Positions 45,628 through 55,344 are shown, numbered from the stretch's first letter. The stretch: DNA of 64,000 nt from Mycolicibacterium cosmeticum (GCF_000613185.1 NZ_CCBB010000001.1:1860001-1924000); one strand, 5' to 3'. Numbers and translations: made by a program. The notes: generated by a model from the letters alone, not told the origin.

Positions 45628-46494
45628 ATGGTGGCACATCCCTTCGTGGGGACCGAGGCATTGGCCCGCGGCATTGTCGGTCGGCGAAGTCTGCGCACGC
45701 AGAACACCCCGATCTACCGGAATGTGTATCTGCCCCGAGGAGTTGACGTCACCGCGGCGACTCGTGCCGAGGCCGCGTGGTTGTGGTCCGGCCGAACCGC
45801 CATCGCGGGAGGACTGTCCGCGGCCGCGCTCTACGGCACGCGCTGGATCGGGGCCGACGAACCCGCGGAGTTGTACCGCACCAACGGAAAGCCGGTCAGC
45901 GGCATCCTCATCCATCGGGACACGCTGTACCCGGACGAAATCGGGTCGGCGTCGAGCATCCCGGTGACGACACCGGCTCGCACCGCATTCGATCTGGGTC
46001 GGCGGCGCGGCACGACGCTCGCCGTGACGCGGATCGACGCGCTCGCTCAGGCGACCGGGGTTCGGGTGTGCGATATCGAACCACTCATCGCGCGCCATCG
46101 GGGAGCGCGAGGATTGGTCCAGCTCCGCGAAGTCCTCGACCTGGTCGACGGCGGCGCCGAGTCGCCTCAGGAGACCAGGACCCGGCTCGTGCTCGTCGGC
46201 GCCGGATTGCCGCGGCCCAGCACGCAGATCGTGGTTCGGCGCTATCGCATCGACCTCGGCTGGGAGCAATTCAAGGTCGGTGTCGAGTACGACGGGGAGC
46301 AACACTGGAAGGACGCCCGACAGCACGCCCGCGATATCGATCGACTGGCGGAATTGTCCGCATCGGGTTGGCGCGTCATTCGCGTCAGCGCAGAAATCCT
46401 ACGCAACCGGCGCCACGTGATCGTGGAGCGAACCTGTGCTGCACTGCGCGAGGCAGGTGCCGAATGGCCAGTTATTGCACGCATTCTGGGATGA
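45628..46494 (+). CDS. DUF559 Vsr/EDxHD-like endonuclease with AbiEi-like N-terminus
   Basis: The 288-residue protein has an N-terminal region like AbiEi-type antitoxin domains (YRNVYLPRGV, AIAGGLSAAALYGTRW, TTPARTAFDL). The C-terminal DUF559 nuclease domain (about 180-288) carries candidate catalytic residues E182 (PQETRTRL), D209 (RIDLGW), E220/D222 (VEYDG), H226 (QHW) and D236. This is the Vsr-like EDxHD fold also found in homing endonucleases. Mycobacteria carry many such genes of unknown role. Here the gene is bracketed by near-identical 29-nt repeats and followed by an inverted copy, which suggests mobility. The start at ATG 45628 is where relatives begin. Confidence 0.8.
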   Translation: MVAHPFVGTEALARGIVGRRSLRTQNTPIYRNVYLPRGVDVTAATRAEAAWLWSGRTAIAGGLSAAALYGTRWIGADEPAELYRTNGKPVSGILIHRDTLYPDEIGSASSIPVTTPARTAFDLGRRRGTTLAVTRIDALAQATGVRVCDIEPLIARHRGARGLVQLREVLDLVDGGAESPQETRTRLVLVGAGLPRPSTQIVVRRYRIDLGWEQFKVGVEYDGEQHWKDARQHARDIDRLAELSASGWRVIRVSAEILRNRRHVIVERTCAALREAGAEWPVIARILG

Positions 46495-46512
46495 AGCGTG
46501 TAATAACTGGCC
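46465..46512. repeat. 29-nt direct repeat, right copy, plus inverted copy
   Basis: Positions 46465-46493 repeat the left copy. In addition GGCCAGTTATTGCACGC (46466-46482) pairs with GCGTGTAATAACTGGCC (46496-46512) at 16 of 17 positions around a 13-nt loop. The hairpin overlaps the last codons of the nuclease gene and ends 8 nt before the purH stop, so it may also end transcription from both sides. Confidence 0.85.
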
Positions 46513-46519
46513 GGTCGAC

Positions 46520-48088
46520 CTAGTGGGCGAAGTGCCGCGCCCCGGTCAGGTACAGCGTGATCCCCGCCTTCGCCGCCGCCTCGGTCACCACGTCGTCACG
46601 CACCGAACCACCCGGGTGCACAATCGCTTTCACACCCGCGTTGGTCAGGGTTTCCAGGCCGTCCGGGAACGGGAAGAAGGCATCGGAGGCCGCGACGGCG
46701 CCCTTGACCCGGTCACCGCCACGTTCCACTGCCAACCGGGCGGCGTCCACCCGGTTCACCTGACCCATACCCACTCCCACGGTGGCACCGTCGGCCGCGA
46801 CGACGATGGCATTCGATTTCACCGCACGGCAGGCCCGCCATGCGAACACCAAGTCGGCCAGCGTCGCCGAATCGGCGGGCTCGCCGGTGGCCAGCGTCCA
46901 GTTGGCCGGGTCGTCGCCGGGGGCGTCCAGCGCATCGCGCTCCTGCAGCAGCAAGCCGCCACTGATCTGCCGGAATTCAACGCCGCTGTCCTGCGGCTCG
47001 GAGGCGACCAGGATGCGGATGTTCTTCTTACCGGACAGGATCTCGACGGCGCCTGGCTCGTAGGCGGGCGCGACGATCACCTCGGTGAAGATGTCGGCCA
47101 CCGTCTGCGCCATCTCCACGCTGACGGTGGTGTTGGTCGCGATGACCCCACCGAACGCCGAAAGCGGGTCGCATTCATGGGCTTTGCGATGCGCGTCGGC
47201 CACCGACACCGACGAGACGGCGATACCGCACGGATTGGCGTGTTTGATGATCGCCACACAGGTCTGCTCGTGGTCGAATGCGGCCCGCCAGGCGGCATCG
47301 GCGTCGGTGTAGTTGTTGTAGGACATCTCCTTGCCGTGCAACTGCTCGGCCTGCGCCAACCCGGGCCAGCCGGCATCGTTGCGGTACAGCGCCGCGCCCT
47401 GGTGCGGGTTCTCGCCGTAACGCAGCACCGCGGCGCGATGCCAGGTGGCACCCACCCACTGCGGCGGGGCGTCCGGACCTGCACCGTCTTCGGGCGCCAA
47501 CACCGAGCCCATCCAGCTGGCCACCGCGACGTCGTACTCCGCGGTGTGCCGGAATGCCAACGCCGCCAGCCGCTTCCGCTCGGCGAGCGTGAAACCGCCG
47601 GACCGCACCGCGGCCAGTACGCCCTCGTAGCCGAGCGGGTCGACCACCACGGCCACGCTGGGATGGTTCTTGGCGGCGGCGCGCACCATGGATGGTCCGC
47701 CGATGTCGATCTGCTCGACGCACTCGTCGGGCGCCGCGCCGGAGGCCACCGTCTCGGTGAACGGGTAGAGGTTGACCACCACCAGCTCGAACGGCGCGAT
47801 GCCCAGATCCGCCAGCGCCGCCTCGTGCTCGGACTTGCGCAGGTCGGCCAGCAGGCCGGCGTGCACCTTCGGGTGCAGGGTCTTCACCCGGCCGTCGAGC
47901 ACCTCGGGGAAGCCGGTGACGTCCTCCACCGGGGTGACCGGAACACCGGCCTCGGCAATCGTTTTCGCGGTGGAGCCCGTCGACACGATGCTCACGCCCG
48001 CGTCGTGCAGCCCGCGGGCCAGCGCCCCCAGACCCGTCTTGTCGTACACGCTGATCAACGCGCGCCGGATCGGCCGCTTATCACTCAT
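46520..48088 (-). CDS. purH: Bifunctional AICAR transformylase/IMP cyclohydrolase
   Basis: The 522-residue protein has the N-terminal cyclohydrolase domain ([56 protein letters not shown]). The C-terminal AICAR transformylase domain has [19 protein letters not shown] and a closing [11 protein letters not shown]. It carries out the last two steps of IMP synthesis. The ATG at 48088 is preceded by purN 10 nt upstream, so purN-purH is an operon. Confidence 0.96.
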   Translation of the reverse strand: MSDKRPIRRALISVYDKTGLGALARGLHDAGVSIVSTGSTAKTIAEAGVPVTPVEDVTGFPEVLDGRVKTLHPKVHAGLLADLRKSEHEAALADLGIAPFELVVVNLYPFTETVASGAAPDECVEQIDIGGPSMVRAAAKNHPSVAVVVDPLGYEGVLAAVRSGGFTLAERKRLAALAFRHTAEYDVAVASWMGSVLAPEDGAGPDAPPQWVGATWHRAAVLRYGENPHQGAALYRNDAGWPGLAQAEQLHGKEMSYNNYTDADAAWRAAFDHEQTCVAIIKHANPCGIAVSSVSVADAHRKAHECDPLSAFGGVIATNTTVSVEMAQTVADIFTEVIVAPAYEPGAVEILSGKKNIRILVASEPQDSGVEFRQISGGLLLQERDALDAPGDDPANWTLATGEPADSATLADLVFAWRACRAVKSNAIVVAADGATVGVGMGQVNRVDAARLAVERGGDRVKGAVAASDAFFPFPDGLETLTNAGVKAIVHPGGSVRDDVVTEAAAKAGITLYLTGARHFAH

Positions 48089-48098
48089 CGCTGCATCC

Positions 48099-48740
48099 TC
48101 AACATCCGAAGGTCGCCTTTCGCCCGGTCCAGGTGAGGCCGCGGGTGGCCACCGCGGCGAGCACGTCCACCAGCAGTCGCCGTTCGACCACCTTGATGCG
48201 TTCGTGCAAAGTTTCTTCGTCGTCATCATCGAGCACGGGCACGGTTTCCTGCGCCAGAATCGGCCCGGTGTCGGTCCCGGCATCGACCAGGTGCACGGTG
48301 GCGCCCGTCACGCGCACGCCGTAGTCCAGCGCTTCGGCGACGGCCCGCGCGCCCGGGAAGGCCGGCAGCAACGCCGGATGGGTGTTCACCACACGCCCTT
48401 CGAAGCGCGAAAGGAATTGGGGACCAAGAATTTTCATGAACCCCGCGCTGACGACGAGATCGGGTTCGTGGCGCGCCACCGCATCGGTGAGCGCGCTGTC
48501 CCAGGCGGCCCGGTCGGTGTGGTCGCCGAGTCGCACGGTGAACGACGGCACCCCGGCGCCCGCGGCGATCTCCAGCGCACGGCACGCCCGATCGGTGCCG
48601 ACGGCGACCACCTCGCCCGGATAGTCGCCCCCAGCGGCCAGCAGTGCCTCCAGCAGGGATCCGGTACCCGAAGCCAACACCACCAGCCGCGACGGCGCGG
48701 TCGGAGGCACCCTGATCGGGTCCCGGAGCGGGGGCTGCAC
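48099..48740 (-). CDS. purN: Phosphoribosylglycinamide formyltransferase
   Basis: The 213-residue protein has the PurN pattern: [16 protein letters not shown] for phosphoribosyl binding, [13 protein letters not shown] with the catalytic Asn/His, and [21 protein letters not shown] with the catalytic Asp. It formylates GAR with 10-formyl-THF. I chose the GTG at 48740 ([13 protein letters not shown]), which aligns with the M. tuberculosis start as I recall it. It follows the DUF6350 gene by about 10 nt and precedes purH. Confidence 0.95.
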   Translation of the reverse strand: MQPPLRDPIRVPPTAPSRLVVLASGTGSLLEALLAAGGDYPGEVVAVGTDRACRALEIAAGAGVPSFTVRLGDHTDRAAWDSALTDAVARHEPDLVVSAGFMKILGPQFLSRFEGRVVNTHPALLPAFPGARAVAEALDYGVRVTGATVHLVDAGTDTGPILAQETVPVLDDDDEETLHERIKVVERRLLVDVLAAVATRGLTWTGRKATFGC

Positions 48741-48750
48741 GCCCAGCAGC

Positions 48751-50109
48751 CTAGTCGGCCTGGTCGCGCGGCTTTTCGGCCGGATCCCCGTCGGTGAGGA
48801 AGTGCTCTTCCGGATCGAGCAGTGGTTCGTCGGGCTCCTCCGGCCGCTCGGCAGGTGGCGCGACCTCCCCGGCCTCCACAACCTCGACGACCTCGACGTC
48901 GACCGGTTCGTCCAGCACCACCACATCGGTGACGGCATCGTCGGGCTCGGGATGCGGCTCCGGCTCGGCTACCGGCTTGACCGGCTTGGGCCGCTTGGCC
49001 AGGCCGCCCGCCATCGCCACGGTGAGTCCGCCGATCGAGACGAACCAGAGGAACACCGCGGGCCCGAACGTGACCTGGTCGACCCCGACGTCGCCGAAGT
49101 TGCCGAGCCGTCCGCCACCGGCGTAGCCGAGCAGCGCCATCACCGCGGCCGCGACGGCGGCGGCCACCACCAGCTTTGCGGCGGCGGCGGGCAGCGGCAC
49201 CGGGCGCCGCGCGCACTGCTGCCCCAGCGCCACCGCCGAGACCGCCGCGACGATCAGCAACGCGACCCAGATCGGCCCGAGCGGCGGGGTGGGCATGGCG
49301 GCCAACACCGGCACCGCCGGGATGTCACCGCCCAGCACGGTGAACGAGCTGAAGGTGGCCAGCCCGACATGCGCCGTCGACCCGACGGCCACCGCCGCGG
49401 TGCCGACGATGACGTTGGGGATGTACAGCGCCGACAGCAGGGTGAGGCTGAATTGCCCGAATACCGAGTCGGTGATCCCGAACAGGTCGTGCATGGTGCC
49501 CCAGTGCACGATCAGCGAACCCGTCGCCACGACGCCGGACAGGCCGAACAGCGCGAGTACCCCGGCGCCGGCACCGCGGAAGGCGTCGGGCAGCCAGCCC
49601 GGCACCCAGGGCACCGATCGCATCTTGCCGGTGAGCAGCACGCCCACGACCGCACCGATCGCGTGCACCGCGAGCACGCCGGCGAAGGCGCGCCCGGCGT
49701 TCGGCGTCTGGAGTTCGGTGAGCACCGAGGACGCGTCGTGGATGACGGCGAGCGCGAGCGCGGCGATCAGCAGGGGGCCGCCCAGCGCGGAGGCCACCAC
49801 CCAGCGGATGACGAACCAGGACGACCGCGCCGCGGCCGCGGCCGTGGTCCGGGCGGTGCCCCACACCATCAGCAGCACCGGCAGCAGCGGCATCACGCCG
49901 AGCTCGCGGCCACCGATCGACACCGGGACCTGGTGCACGCCGAGCCACATGCTGGCGATCGCGCCGAAGGCGCCGGTCATATCGCTGTTGGCGATCAGCA
50001 ACTGCAGCAGCGTCACCGCCGCGATGATTCCGAGCGCAACCAGCGAGGGACCGAACGCGACGCGCAGCAGATCGCGTGCCTGCCGGGTCCCGACTGACCG
50101 GTTGTCCAC
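48751..50109 (-). CDS. DUF6350 multi-pass membrane protein (Rv0955-like)
   Basis: The 452-residue protein has about nine hydrophobic segments from residue 20 to about 370, with the conserved [27 protein letters not shown] loop, and an acidic Glu/Pro/Val-rich cytoplasmic tail of about 80 residues. I chose the GTG at 50109 with AGGAG 11 nt upstream; the frame stays open to 50178. It lies directly before purN, as Rv0955 does in M. tuberculosis. Function is unknown; the long acidic tail suggests protein contacts. Confidence 0.82.
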   Translation of the reverse strand: MDNRSVGTRQARDLLRVAFGPSLVALGIIAAVTLLQLLIANSDMTGAFGAIASMWLGVHQVPVSIGGRELGVMPLLPVLLMVWGTARTTAAAAARSSWFVIRWVVASALGGPLLIAALALAVIHDASSVLTELQTPNAGRAFAGVLAVHAIGAVVGVLLTGKMRSVPWVPGWLPDAFRGAGAGVLALFGLSGVVATGSLIVHWGTMHDLFGITDSVFGQFSLTLLSALYIPNVIVGTAAVAVGSTAHVGLATFSSFTVLGGDIPAVPVLAAMPTPPLGPIWVALLIVAAVSAVALGQQCARRPVPLPAAAAKLVVAAAVAAAVMALLGYAGGGRLGNFGDVGVDQVTFGPAVFLWFVSIGGLTVAMAGGLAKRPKPVKPVAEPEPHPEPDDAVTDVVVLDEPVDVEVVEVVEAGEVAPPAERPEEPDEPLLDPEEHFLTDGDPAEKPRDQAD

Positions 50110-50193
50110 TAGCTGGGTCGCTCCTCGCGTGCTGGCCTCACGCACGCCGAATGCACACGGCCCGGATGCGCTTCTCAACCATGGAAGCCCAGA

Positions 50194-51066
50194 CTACGAC
50201 GGCGGCGGCCCGGCTTGCTCTGAGGACGCGGCGTGAGATTGTGTCGGGACCGCTGTGGTCGGGTCCGACGATCCGGCCGGCTGCGGCTGACCGAACGCGG
50301 GGAAACCGGTGGGCGGCGTGGGCGGACCGCTCTGCGGACCGGGCGCGCCGGCGGCGGCGAAACCGCCGGTGCTCGGACCCTGGTAACCGGCGCCGTACTG
50401 GGCCGGCGGCGCGTAGCCGGGCCGGCCCTGCTGCGGCGGCGCCGGCGGTGCGCCGTACGGCTGCCCCGGCTGACCATGCTGTTGGCCGGGCTGCTGACCA
50501 CCGTGCTGTCCGTAATACGGCGCACCGTACTGGCCGTAGGGCTGCTCGTACCGCGGCCGCGGTTCCGGCGCGGTGATGATGCCCGCCTCCAGCAGCAGCG
50601 CCGCGATCGCGGCGCCGGCCTGCAACACCGTGCAGATGATCACCAGATACAGCGCCCAGCCGATCGACACCCCCTGCGGCGCGTTGATCACCTCACCGAG
50701 CACGAGCAGGAAGGACAGCAGCGCGATGGCCGCCACCACACCGGCGGAGACCTTCTGCTTGGGCAGCAGGGCGACGGCGGCGATCAGGCCGGCCAGCACC
50801 GACGCGGCCACCGCCAGCCCGATGCCGATGGTGCTACCACTGGCGCTGCCGAACTGCGGGAAGTCCGAACTCTTGATGGTGAGCAGCGGACCGAAGTTGA
50901 ACGCGTAGGTGGCCAGCCCGAGGACGGCGACCGCGGCGAACAGGTAGACCGGCAGCTTGACCGGCTCGGCCGGATCCGCGACCTTCCCGAACTGCTGGGT
51001 CGGCGCGACGTACTGGTTGCCCTGCTGGGACTGCGGATATCCGGGACTACCGGGTGGGTAAGTCAT
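50194..51066 (-). CDS. DUF5336 membrane protein, 34-kDa antigen type (Rv0954-like)
   Basis: The 290-residue protein has a short Pro/Gln-rich start (MTYPPGSPGYPQSQQG), four membrane helices (about residues 40-175), and a long Pro/Gly/Gln/Tyr-rich cytoplasmic tail (QPYGQYGAPYYGQ and similar). The M. tuberculosis homologue Rv0954 has been linked to the cell division complex, and M. paratuberculosis has a related 34-kDa antigen. The gene precedes the DUF6350 gene on the same strand. Confidence 0.85.
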   Translation of the reverse strand: MTYPPGSPGYPQSQQGNQYVAPTQQFGKVADPAEPVKLPVYLFAAVAVLGLATYAFNFGPLLTIKSSDFPQFGSASGSTIGIGLAVAASVLAGLIAAVALLPKQKVSAGVVAAIALLSFLLVLGEVINAPQGVSIGWALYLVIICTVLQAGAAIAALLLEAGIITAPEPRPRYEQPYGQYGAPYYGQHGGQQPGQQHGQPGQPYGAPPAPPQQGRPGYAPPAQYGAGYQGPSTGGFAAAGAPGPQSGPPTPPTGFPAFGQPQPAGSSDPTTAVPTQSHAASSEQAGPPPS

Positions 51067-51125
51067 GACTCTCCTGTGTCGGCGATCTCGACCACCCACG
51101 CTAGCGCACCCACATGTGAGCGACC

Positions 51126-52256
51126 TCAGGCCGATACGAGCACCGACGAGTCCAGCGCGCCTTCCTCCGACGCCTCGATTTCCCGGACCAGCGGCAGCAC
51201 GTGCTTGCCGAAATACTCGATTTCTTCCTGGAAGTGGAGGAAGCCACCCAGGATGAGATCGACACCCCGTTTGCGGTAGGCGGCGATGCGCTCGGCGATC
51301 TGCTCGGGGGTTCCGATCAGCTGCGTGCGGAACCCGTCGTTGTACTGGACGAGGTCCTCGAACGACGAGTCGGCCCACATGCCCTTCTTGTCCGCGGTCG
51401 AGTTGCCCGCCTGCTGCACCGCCCCGCGGAAGCCCTCCACGGCCGGCTTATTGGCCTTGGCGATGATCTCCCGCAGCGTTTCCTTCGCTTCCTTCTCCGA
51501 GTCCCGCGCGATGATGAACCCGTTCAGGCCGAACTTCACCTCACGCCCGGCGGCACGCGCATGGTCACGGACCTCGACCACCTGCTCGGTGAGGCCGTCG
51601 AAGTCCTTGCCGTTGGAGAAATACCAGTCGGCGTAGTAGCCGCCGTTGCGGCGTGCGGCCGTGGAATTACCACCCTGGAACAGTTCGGGGTTGGGCCGCT
51701 CGGGGGTGTTCAGCGGCTTGGGCTTGAGCGTGAAGTCGTGGATGCGATAGAAGTCGCCGCGGAAATCCACGTCGTCCTCGGTCCAGATCTTGCGCAGCAC
51801 CTGCAGGAACTCGGCGCTGCGCCGGTACCGCTCGTCGTGCTCCAGCCAGGGCTCGCCCAGGTGGGTGAACTCGTCCTTGAACCAGCCGGACACCACGTTG
51901 ACCGCGAACCGGCCGCCGGACAGGTGATCGGCGGTGGCCCCCAGCTTGGCCAGCACAGCGGGCTGCCACAGGCCCGGATGCACCGCGGCGATCACCTTCA
52001 GCCGCTCGGTCGCCAGCAGCAGGGCCAGGCTGAAGCTCGTCGATTCGTGCTGGTACTCCGCGCCGTAGCTGGCCTCGTACCGGACCTGCGACAGGGCGTA
52101 CTCGAACCCGTTGTTCTCGGCCGTCTGCGCGAGCTTGCGGTTGTACTCGTAATTCCAGTCGGTGCGCTGCTCGATATCACTGGTGACCAGGCCGCCGCTG
52201 ACGTTGGGCACCCAGTAGGCGAATTTGATGTGATCGGCGATGCGTTCGGTCGTCAT
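51126..52256 (-). CDS. LLM-class FMN-dependent monooxygenase, dimethylsulfone monooxygenase (SfnG)-like
   Basis: The 376-residue protein has the pattern of SfnG enzymes: KFAYWVPNVSGGLVTSDIEQRTDWNYEYNRKLAQ, HESTSFSLALLLATERLKVIAAVHPGLW, and VNVVSGWFKDEFTHLGEPWLEHDERYRRS, then NPELFQGGNSTAARR. SfnG uses FMNH2 and oxygen to cleave dimethyl sulfone into methanesulfinate, so sulfur scavenging is likely, though related alkane sulfonate or other monooxygenases are possible. I chose the ATG at 52256. It diverges from an F420 oxidoreductase with a KstR-type site between them. Confidence 0.82.
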   Translation of the reverse strand: MTTERIADHIKFAYWVPNVSGGLVTSDIEQRTDWNYEYNRKLAQTAENNGFEYALSQVRYEASYGAEYQHESTSFSLALLLATERLKVIAAVHPGLWQPAVLAKLGATADHLSGGRFAVNVVSGWFKDEFTHLGEPWLEHDERYRRSAEFLQVLRKIWTEDDVDFRGDFYRIHDFTLKPKPLNTPERPNPELFQGGNSTAARRNGGYYADWYFSNGKDFDGLTEQVVEVRDHARAAGREVKFGLNGFIIARDSEKEAKETLREIIAKANKPAVEGFRGAVQQAGNSTADKKGMWADSSFEDLVQYNDGFRTQLIGTPEQIAERIAAYRKRGVDLILGGFLHFQEEIEYFGKHVLPLVREIEASEEGALDSSVLVSA

Positions 52257-52346
52257 GGCTGCCATGGCAGCAGCCAGGGCGGCGACAGTCACGGGTAACG
52301 ATCTGCCTGAACCGAACCGAGCCCGTCCCGCCCTTGCCCTGCAGAC

Positions 52347-52360
52347 TAGAACACGTTCTA
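52347..52360. promoter_or_regulatory. KstR-type operator
   Basis: TAGAACACGTTCTA fits the KstR consensus TnnAACnnGTTnnA at every fixed position and has perfect 6-bp arms. It lies 10 nt upstream of the F420 oxidoreductase start and about 90 nt upstream of the SfnG-like gene, so either may belong to the cholesterol-induced regulon. Confidence 0.72.
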
Positions 52361-52369
52361 ATTCTTGCC

Positions 52370-53218
52370 ATGGACTATGGGCTCGTACTCTTCACCAGCG
52401 ATCGCGGCATCGCCCCGGCGGCCGCGGGCAAGCTCGCCGACGACCACGGCTTCACCACTTTCTACGTGCCCGAGCACACCCACATCCCGATCAAGCGGCA
52501 GGCCGCGCATCCGACCACCGGCGACGAGACGCTGCCCGACGACCGCTACATGCGGACCCTCGATCCGTGGGTGTCGCTCGGCGGGGTGGCCGCCGTGACC
52601 GACCGGGTGCGGCTGTCCACCGCGGTGGCCCTGCCCGTCGAGCACGACCCCATCACGCTGGCCAAGTCGATCGCCACGCTGGACCACCTGTCCGGCGGCC
52701 GGGTCAGCCTCGGTGTCGGATTCGGTTGGAACACCGACGAACTCGCCGACCACAAGGTGCCGCCGGGTCGCCGTCGGACCATGCTGCGGGAGTACCTGGA
52801 GGCCATGCGGGCATTGTGGACCCAGGAAGAAGCCGCCTATGACGGCGAATTCGTCAACTTCGGCCCCAGCTGGGCGTGGCCCAAGCCGGTCCAGTCGCAC
52901 ATCCCGGTACTGGTCGGCGCGGCCGGCACCGAGAAGAACTTCAAGTGGATCGCGAAGTCGGCCGACGGCTGGATCACCACGCCCCGGGACTTCGACATCG
53001 ACGCGCCGGTGAAGCTGTTGCAGGACACCTGGGCCGCGGCCGGCCGCGACGGGGCGCCGCAGATCGTCGCGCTCGACTTCAAGCCGGATCCCGACAAACT
53101 CGCGCGCTGGGCCGAGCTCGGTGTCACCGAGGTGTTGTTCGGGCTGCCGGACAAGTCCGAGGCAGAAGTCGGGGCGTATGTCGAGCGGTTGGCGGGCAAA
53201 CTCGCCGCCCTCGTCTGA
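52370..53218 (+). CDS. LLM-class F420-dependent oxidoreductase (Rv0953c-like)
   Basis: The 282-residue protein is in the luciferase-like family: GLVLFTSDRGIAP, DRVRLSTAVALPVEHDPITLAKSIATLDHLSGGRVSLGVGFGWN and IPVLVGAAGTEKNFKWIA. The length equals that of Rv0953c as I recall it. Its ATG at 52370 is 10 nt after a KstR-type palindrome, suggesting induction on sterols. The substrate is unknown. Confidence 0.88.
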   Translation: MDYGLVLFTSDRGIAPAAAGKLADDHGFTTFYVPEHTHIPIKRQAAHPTTGDETLPDDRYMRTLDPWVSLGGVAAVTDRVRLSTAVALPVEHDPITLAKSIATLDHLSGGRVSLGVGFGWNTDELADHKVPPGRRRTMLREYLEAMRALWTQEEAAYDGEFVNFGPSWAWPKPVQSHIPVLVGAAGTEKNFKWIAKSADGWITTPRDFDIDAPVKLLQDTWAAAGRDGAPQIVALDFKPDPDKLARWAELGVTEVLFGLPDKSEAEVGAYVERLAGKLAALV

Positions 53219-53344
53219 GGTTGCTGGACCACCCGGGAAGGTAACCCGCGACCGTCCATTCGGTGACCCTGCGGTGAACACCGTCCGACCGATCGGCGAC
53301 CGCACTCACAGCACATTCACCGGAACAGGGCCAACGATGCTCGC

Positions 53345-53644
53345 ATGTCAGTCGCCCCGCTCTCGGACGAATACGAGTTCCGCCTCCCCGCCCGGCCGGT
53401 TCTGGTCACCGCAGGGCGGCGACATCCCGGCGCGGCCGACGCGGCACAGGCACGCCTGTTCGCGGGGCTGCTGGAAGCCGAGATCGCCGAACTCAGCGCG
53501 TATGCCGTAGCGGCCGAGGAGAAGTGGCAGCGCAGCCACCCGGCCGACGCCAAGCGTCCCGACGGGCTGGCCCGTCAGCATGCCCGGGTCGAGGAGGCGC
53601 GCCGCCTGCTGGCCGCGCTGCACCAGCGGTTCGCCCTGACATGA
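53345..53644 (+). CDS. Small conserved hypothetical helical protein
   Basis: The 99-residue protein has no signal or membrane segment. The stretch QARLFAGLLEAEIAEL and the C-terminus ARVEEARRLLAALHQRFALT resemble the 88-residue protein at 11076-11342, so the two are probably paralogs. Function is unknown. The gene stands alone between the F420 oxidoreductase and the convergent thiolase-like gene. Confidence 0.68.
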   Translation: MSVAPLSDEYEFRLPARPVLVTAGRRHPGAADAAQARLFAGLLEAEIAELSAYAVAAEEKWQRSHPADAKRPDGLARQHARVEEARRLLAALHQRFALT

Positions 53645-53737
53645 CCGAATTCGGATCAGCCGGAATCGAATTCGGGCCGGCCACTCACCCGCGAGCCGTC
53701 GACCGCAGGCACCGGTGGGCCGCCGGATTTGCTGGAC

Positions 53738-55264
53738 TCAGGCCAACGTCGCGCGGTTGCCCTGCTCGGTCGAGCGCACCGCGATCGCCGCGCCCAGCGG
53801 TTCGCCGTCAGACAGCAGCGCCACCAGCGCCGCGTCGTCGGTGGTGGCCAGGAAGCGCGACCCGTCGGCGGCCAACCGGCCGACGATGATGCCGGTGTGC
53901 GGGGTCCAGTCGTAACGCACCGTGTAGGTCTCGACGGTCGCCGGCCCGTCGGCCTGCTCGGTGACGGCCACCGCCGGGTAGCCGGCCACCTCGCCCTGCA
54001 GTTCGGTGCTGCGGTCGGGCGCCCAGTCGGCGGGTTCGGTGGAGTAGATGCCGACCGAGTACTTGCTCGCGATACCGCCGTTGGCGCCGACGAGCGCGAA
54101 TTGGCCGGGCTTGTCCCGCATTTCGTTGACCGCTTCGGCGATTCCATGCAGCGAGTAGTTGTTGCCCGGACCGCCGAAGAAGGGCAGTCCGCCGGTCAGG
54201 GTCAGCCCGCGCTCGTCATCGGTCGCCAGCCCGAGCCCGTCGCAGATGTTGAACACCGGGAACGGGAAGCAGCTGTAGAGGTCGAACGCCGCGATGTCGT
54301 CCAGGCCGATACCCGCCAACCGCAGCGCCTCGCGCACCGCGAGCACCGAGGCGGGGCTGGCGCCGAGATCGGCGCGCTCCAGCAGCTTCTGTTCCTTCAT
54401 GTCGGCATGCCCGCGCAGATATACCCACTTGTCTTCCGGCACACCGAGTTCGCGCGCCCTGGCCACCGACATGAGCAACGCCGCCGCACCCTGGTTCACC
54501 TGGTCGCGGGCCACCATGAGGCGCGGATAGGGATCGCAGATCATCCGGTTGGCGGGGGTCACGGTGACCAGTTCGTCCACCGACCGTTCCGTGGGCGCCG
54601 ACGAGTACGGGTTCTTGGCAGCGACTTTGGAGAACGGCGCGAACAGCTCGGCCATCGCCAACCGGTAGTCGGCGACCGATAGCCCCAGCCTTGCGCGCCG
54701 CGCGTTGTCCAGCAAACCGTACTGGACCGGGGCGCCGATGAGGCCGTGCTTGATCGTGTACTCGTCGAAGATGCCGTCGTAGCCGTAGCCACGGTCCTCC
54801 AGTTGCCCGCCGACGGTCTCGGAGTGATCGGGCTTGTCGTCGCGGTCCGCGAAGTACCGCAGGCTCGAGGTGTTCTCCGACCCCATCACCAGCACCACGT
54901 CGGCCTGCCCGGCGGCGATGGCACCGGCGAACTCGGTGACCAGATGCTGCGGGCTCTGGCCGCCGATCACCTCCAGCACGGCTCGCGCGGGGTCGGCGCC
55001 GATGCGCGCGGCCACCGACCGCGGGTAGTTGTCGGACTTGCCCAGGGGCGCCGGTGTCCGGCCGGAGATCTCGAACTGCCGGGTTCCGGCGATGACGTCG
55101 ATGGCGCGTGCGACGGCTCCGGGATCGGCGCCGGTGTTCTCCAGGGCGGCCCGCGCCGCGGCGGCGGCGAGGTCGACCGACGACATGCCGCGATAGCCGG
55201 AATCGCCGAGGCGTTCGGTGAACTGGCCCACGCCGACGACGACCGGGGTACGGGAATCGACCAT
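53738..55264 (-). CDS. Thiolase-like protein without the nucleophilic cysteine (TLP1/SCP-X-like)
   Basis: The 508-residue protein has the thiolase fold: TPVVVGVGQFTERLG start, VDLAAAAARAALENTG, and LDDIAAFDLYSCFPFPVFN, plus a C-terminal OB-like extension of about 110 residues. The usual CGSG segment with the acyl-accepting cysteine reads VIGGQSPQHL, and the late GHPxG reads FGGPGNNYSLHG. It therefore cannot do normal Claisen chemistry. Mycobacterial TLP1 has this build. It may bind acyl-CoA or lipids, or catalyse retro-aldol steps as some sterol lyases do. It diverges from the tandem ATPases. Confidence 0.85.
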   Translation of the reverse strand: MVDSRTPVVVGVGQFTERLGDSGYRGMSSVDLAAAAARAALENTGADPGAVARAIDVIAGTRQFEISGRTPAPLGKSDNYPRSVAARIGADPARAVLEVIGGQSPQHLVTEFAGAIAAGQADVVLVMGSENTSSLRYFADRDDKPDHSETVGGQLEDRGYGYDGIFDEYTIKHGLIGAPVQYGLLDNARRARLGLSVADYRLAMAELFAPFSKVAAKNPYSSAPTERSVDELVTVTPANRMICDPYPRLMVARDQVNQGAAALLMSVARARELGVPEDKWVYLRGHADMKEQKLLERADLGASPASVLAVREALRLAGIGLDDIAAFDLYSCFPFPVFNICDGLGLATDDERGLTLTGGLPFFGGPGNNYSLHGIAEAVNEMRDKPGQFALVGANGGIASKYSVGIYSTEPADWAPDRSTELQGEVAGYPAVAVTEQADGPATVETYTVRYDWTPHTGIIVGRLAADGSRFLATTDDAALVALLSDGEPLGAAIAVRSTEQGNRATLA

Positions 55265-55344
55265 GACACATCTCCTGACAGGTGTTAATTCGCCAGGCTA
55301 ATGGATAGCCCTGCGGGAAGCACAACGGTCTCCACGTCACCATT

